This document shows, piece after piece, positions 61,872 to 64,000 of a stretch of 64,000 nucleotides of DNA. Under the pieces are notes generated by a model. That model saw only the letters and a program-made list of their open reading frames with translations, did not search any database and was not told where the DNA came from. A program made the translations under genes and the position numbers. How positions within the stretch are numbered: the stretch's first letter is position 1; each line of letters begins with the position of its first letter. The DNA is from Virgibacillus proomii (GTDB taxonomy: Bacteria; Bacillota; Bacilli; Bacillales; Amphibacillaceae), in contig NZ_FUFN01000010.1 of the NCBI RefSeq assembly GCF_900162615.1, positions 1,804,149-1,868,148 of the forward strand, in the 5' to 3' direction.

Positions 61872-62744
61872 ATGAAGCAAACAATTGCAGTTATTGGCGG
61901 AGATGCGCGTTATTTGGAATTAATTAGACAACTTCAAGCATCAGCAGATATAACTATTATACTTGTCGGTTTCGATAAGTTGGAGCAGGGGTTTACAGGT
62001 TTAAAACAAGTTACTATTCATGAGATTGATTCAAGGAATTTAGATGCTGTTATTTTACCAATTACAGGAACTGACATGGAAGGGCGTGTCGAACCGGTTT
62101 TTTCCGAAAAACCAATTTATCTTCCGATGGATTGGTTTCAAAAGCTTCGCAAATCCACGATTGTTTTTACTGGGATAACAAATGATTATTTAACAAAAGT
62201 GACGAAGAAGGCAAATATTAAACTAGTTCCATTATTAGATAGAGATGATGTTGCGATATATAACTCGATACCAACTGCAGAAGGCACGATTATGATGGCA
62301 ATCGAACATACTGATTTCACGATTCATTCTTCACATGTTATGGTGGTTGGATTTGGTCGAGTAGGAAATACCGTAGCAAATAAATTCGCTGCATTGGGTG
62401 CAAAAGTGTCAGTTAGTGCAACTAGAGTGAAGGATTTAGCTCGAATTACTGAAATGGGGTTAACTGCCGTACCGCTCCAGCAGTTAGCACAGCATATGGA
62501 AAATTGTGATCTTTTAATTAATACGATTCCTGCACAAGTCATTGGAAAGGAAGAGTTAAAACATCTCCCATCACATGCCGTCATTATTGATCTAGCTTCT
62601 CGACCGGGAGGAACAGATTTCCAATATGCGAAGCAGCGTGGAATTAAAGCCATATTGGCTAAAAGTCTGCCGGGGATTGTAGCACCTAAAACAGCTGGAA
62701 AAATATTGGCAGATGTTATTAAACAACAATTAACTGTTATTTGA
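61872..62744 (+). CDS. dpaA: Dipicolinate synthase subunit A
   Basis: Dehydrogenase-like subunit of dipicolinic acid synthase, which acts in the mother cell on the product of dihydrodipicolinate synthase. About 290 aa. N-terminal IAVIGGDARYLELIRQLQAS, central KLVPLLDRDDVAIYNSIPTA-like segment, Rossmann motif VMVVGFGRVGNTVANKFAAL (near 155-175), and LASRPGGTDFQYAKQRGI. ATG 61872 fits GGAGGG at 61855; GTG 61860 would align better with the B. subtilis N-terminus but abuts that site. Confidence 0.95.
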   Translation: MKQTIAVIGGDARYLELIRQLQASADITIILVGFDKLEQGFTGLKQVTIHEIDSRNLDAVILPITGTDMEGRVEPVFSEKPIYLPMDWFQKLRKSTIVFTGITNDYLTKVTKKANIKLVPLLDRDDVAIYNSIPTAEGTIMMAIEHTDFTIHSSHVMVVGFGRVGNTVANKFAALGAKVSVSATRVKDLARITEMGLTAVPLQQLAQHMENCDLLINTIPAQVIGKEELKHLPSHAVIIDLASRPGGTDFQYAKQRGIKAILAKSLPGIVAPKTAGKILADVIKQQLTVI

Positions 62745-62785
62745 TAAAAGATAACTTTTAAATATATCAATAGGAGGGTAATAAA

Positions 62786-63376
62786 ATGAGTTTAGTAGGT
62801 AAACGAATCGGTTTTGGTTTGACGGGATCTCATTGTACGTATGATCAGGTTTTTCCACAAATGGAGCGTTTAATGGTGCTTGGAGCAGAAGTGGTTCCAG
62901 TAGTAACTTATACTGTACGAACAACTGACACGAAATTCGGAGATGCTCAAGATCATCTGGATAAAATTAAAGCCATAACAGGAAAAGAAATTATCACGAC
63001 GATGCCTGAAGCAGAGCCATTAGGACCTAAAATGCCATTAGATTGTATGGTTGTTGCACCATTAACTGGAAATTCTTTAAGTAAGCTCGCGAATGCTTTA
63101 ACTGACTCTCCTGTATTAATGGCGGCAAAAGCAACGATGCGGAATCAACGCCCAGTTGTAGTGGGCATCTCAACAAATGATGCACTTGGCTTAAATGGGG
63201 TAAACGTAATGAGGCTGATGGCTAGTAAATTCATTTATTTTATTCCATTTGGTCAAGACGATCCGTATAACAAGCCAAACTCACTTGTAGCTAAAATGGA
63301 GTTATTACCAGAAACTGTAGAATCGGCATTAAATTTTAAACAACTTCAGCCTGTTATTGTTCCTCACGAAGGCTAA
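62786..63376 (+). CDS. dpaB: Dipicolinate synthase subunit B
   Basis: Flavoprotein-fold (UbiX/Dfp-like) partner of DpaA. 196 aa. GKRIGFGLTGSHCTYDQVFP at the N-terminus and DCMVVAPLTGNSLSKLANAL, then VLMAAKATMRNQRPVVVGIS are family hallmarks. AGGAGGGTAAT precedes ATG 62786. Dipicolinate gives spores their heat resistance, so the organism is expected to sporulate. Confidence 0.96.
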   Translation: MSLVGKRIGFGLTGSHCTYDQVFPQMERLMVLGAEVVPVVTYTVRTTDTKFGDAQDHLDKIKAITGKEIITTMPEAEPLGPKMPLDCMVVAPLTGNSLSKLANALTDSPVLMAAKATMRNQRPVVVGISTNDALGLNGVNVMRLMASKFIYFIPFGQDDPYNKPNSLVAKMELLPETVESALNFKQLQPVIVPHEG

Positions 63377-63438
63377 ACTATGGTAAAATTATAAGCTAGA
63401 AGTCTAATAAACTTGTTTTTTGAAGGGAGCAATCGGTA

Positions 63439-64000
63439 ATGTCACAAAAATCAGCTTATAATGTAGCTGTCGTTGGAGCAACAGGTGCAGTTGGGCAAAA
63501 AATAATCGAGTTATTAGAAGAAAAAGATTTTCCAATAGATCAATTAAAGTTGTTGTCTTCAAAGCGATCAGCAGGTACGAAGAAAAAGTTTAAGCAACAG
63601 GAAGTCATTGTTGAGGAAGCAGTTCCAGAGAGTTTTACCGGAGTGGATATTGCTCTATTTTCAGCTGGAGGTTCCGTATCCAAAAAATTAGCTCCAGAGG
63701 CTGTAAAGCGTGGAGCAGTAGTTATTGATAATACAAGCGCCTATCGGATGGATGATTCTGTTCCATTGGTCGTTCCTGAAGTAAACAAAGCTGACTTAAA
63801 GCAGCATCAAGGAATTATTGCCAATCCGAACTGTTCAACGACCCAAATGGTAGCTGCTTTAAAGCCGCTTAAAGACGCTTTCGGCTTAAAACGCATCATT
63901 GTTTCTACCTATCAAGCTGTGTCCGGGGCTGGTAATGAAGCATGTGATGAGTTAACGAAGCAATCTCAGGATCATCTATCAGGGAAAGAGCTTCATGCAG
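63439..64000 (+). CDS. asd: Aspartate-semialdehyde dehydrogenase, 3' end beyond window
   Basis: NADPH-dependent enzyme of the lysine/threonine/methionine pathway, also supplying the precursor for dipicolinate. 187 residues are visible of about 345. Rossmann motif VAVVGATGAVGQKIIELLEE (near 8-27), DNTSAYRMDDSVPLVVPEVN (near 98-118) and catalytic Cys in NPNCSTTQMVAAL (near residue 132). GAAGGGAGC precedes ATG 63439. The open frame runs off the end. Confidence 0.96.
   Translation, partial: MSQKSAYNVAVVGATGAVGQKIIELLEEKDFPIDQLKLLSSKRSAGTKKKFKQQEVIVEEAVPESFTGVDIALFSAGGSVSKKLAPEAVKRGAVVIDNTSAYRMDDSVPLVVPEVNKADLKQHQGIIANPNCSTTQMVAALKPLKDAFGLKRIIVSTYQAVSGAGNEACDELTKQSQDHLSGKELHA

Noticed and set aside
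62324..62770. 148-codon open frame on - strand
   Set aside because: Antisense to dpaA, with no ribosome site and composition explained by the codons of the opposite strand.

Overview
The window is a low-GC chromosomal segment from a motile, endospore-forming member of the Bacillaceae. Protein sequences and gene order fit the Bacillus subtilis clpQ-clpY-codY / fla-che / rpsB-tsf / nusA-infB / dpaA-dpaB neighbourhood. The intergenic repeats and AT-rich codon use suggest a Virgibacillus/Oceanobacillus-like halotolerant relative, but genus is inference. All intact genes lie on the + strand.

Layout: (1) 1-3582: 3' part of xerC, then hslV, hslU and codY, closed by a terminator. (2) 3620-6220: about 2.6 kb with no intact gene. 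It holds the wreck of a PucR/CdaR-type regulator (- strand) beside a divergent, frameshifted FAD-dependent oxidoreductase whose middle part is inverted. In B. subtilis codY and flgB are nearly adjacent. (3) 6225-35281: a complete fla/che operon: rod and basal body (flgB, flgC, fliE, fliF), switch and export ATPase (fliG, fliH, fliI, fliJ), hook assembly, fliL/fliM/fliY/cheY, the export gate (fliO-fliR, flhB, flhA), flhF/flhG, chemotaxis genes (cheB, cheA, cheW, cheC, cheD), sigD, a FapA/DUF342 gene, a small hypothetical and a SwrB-like gene. A SigD-like promoter and a candidate CodY box sit just upstream of flgB. (4) 35732-47168: rpsB, tsf, pyrH, frr, uppS, cdsA, rseP, polC. The genes B. subtilis carries between cdsA and rseP (dxr) and between rseP and polC (proS) are absent. 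(5) 47340-58129: rimP, nusA, rnpM, ylxQ, infB, ylxP, rbfA, truB, ribF, rpsO, pnp. (6) 58647-64000: ylxY, mlpA, ymxH, dpaA, dpaB (dipicolinate synthase, with a textbook SigK promoter) and the start of asd.

Two intergenic repeat families decorate the gene boundaries. Family A (about 150-190 bp, at least six good copies) is hairpin-rich and bounded on both sides by TTTAT/ATAAA. One copy is nested inside a family B copy, which shows that A moved, and another copy supplies the stop codon of fapA. Family B (about 140-250 bp, four copies) ends in a short terminator-like palindrome. A has no coding capacity and looks like a non-autonomous mobile element. This is the most novel structure I see. The coding content is otherwise conventional for a spore-forming, flagellated Firmicute.
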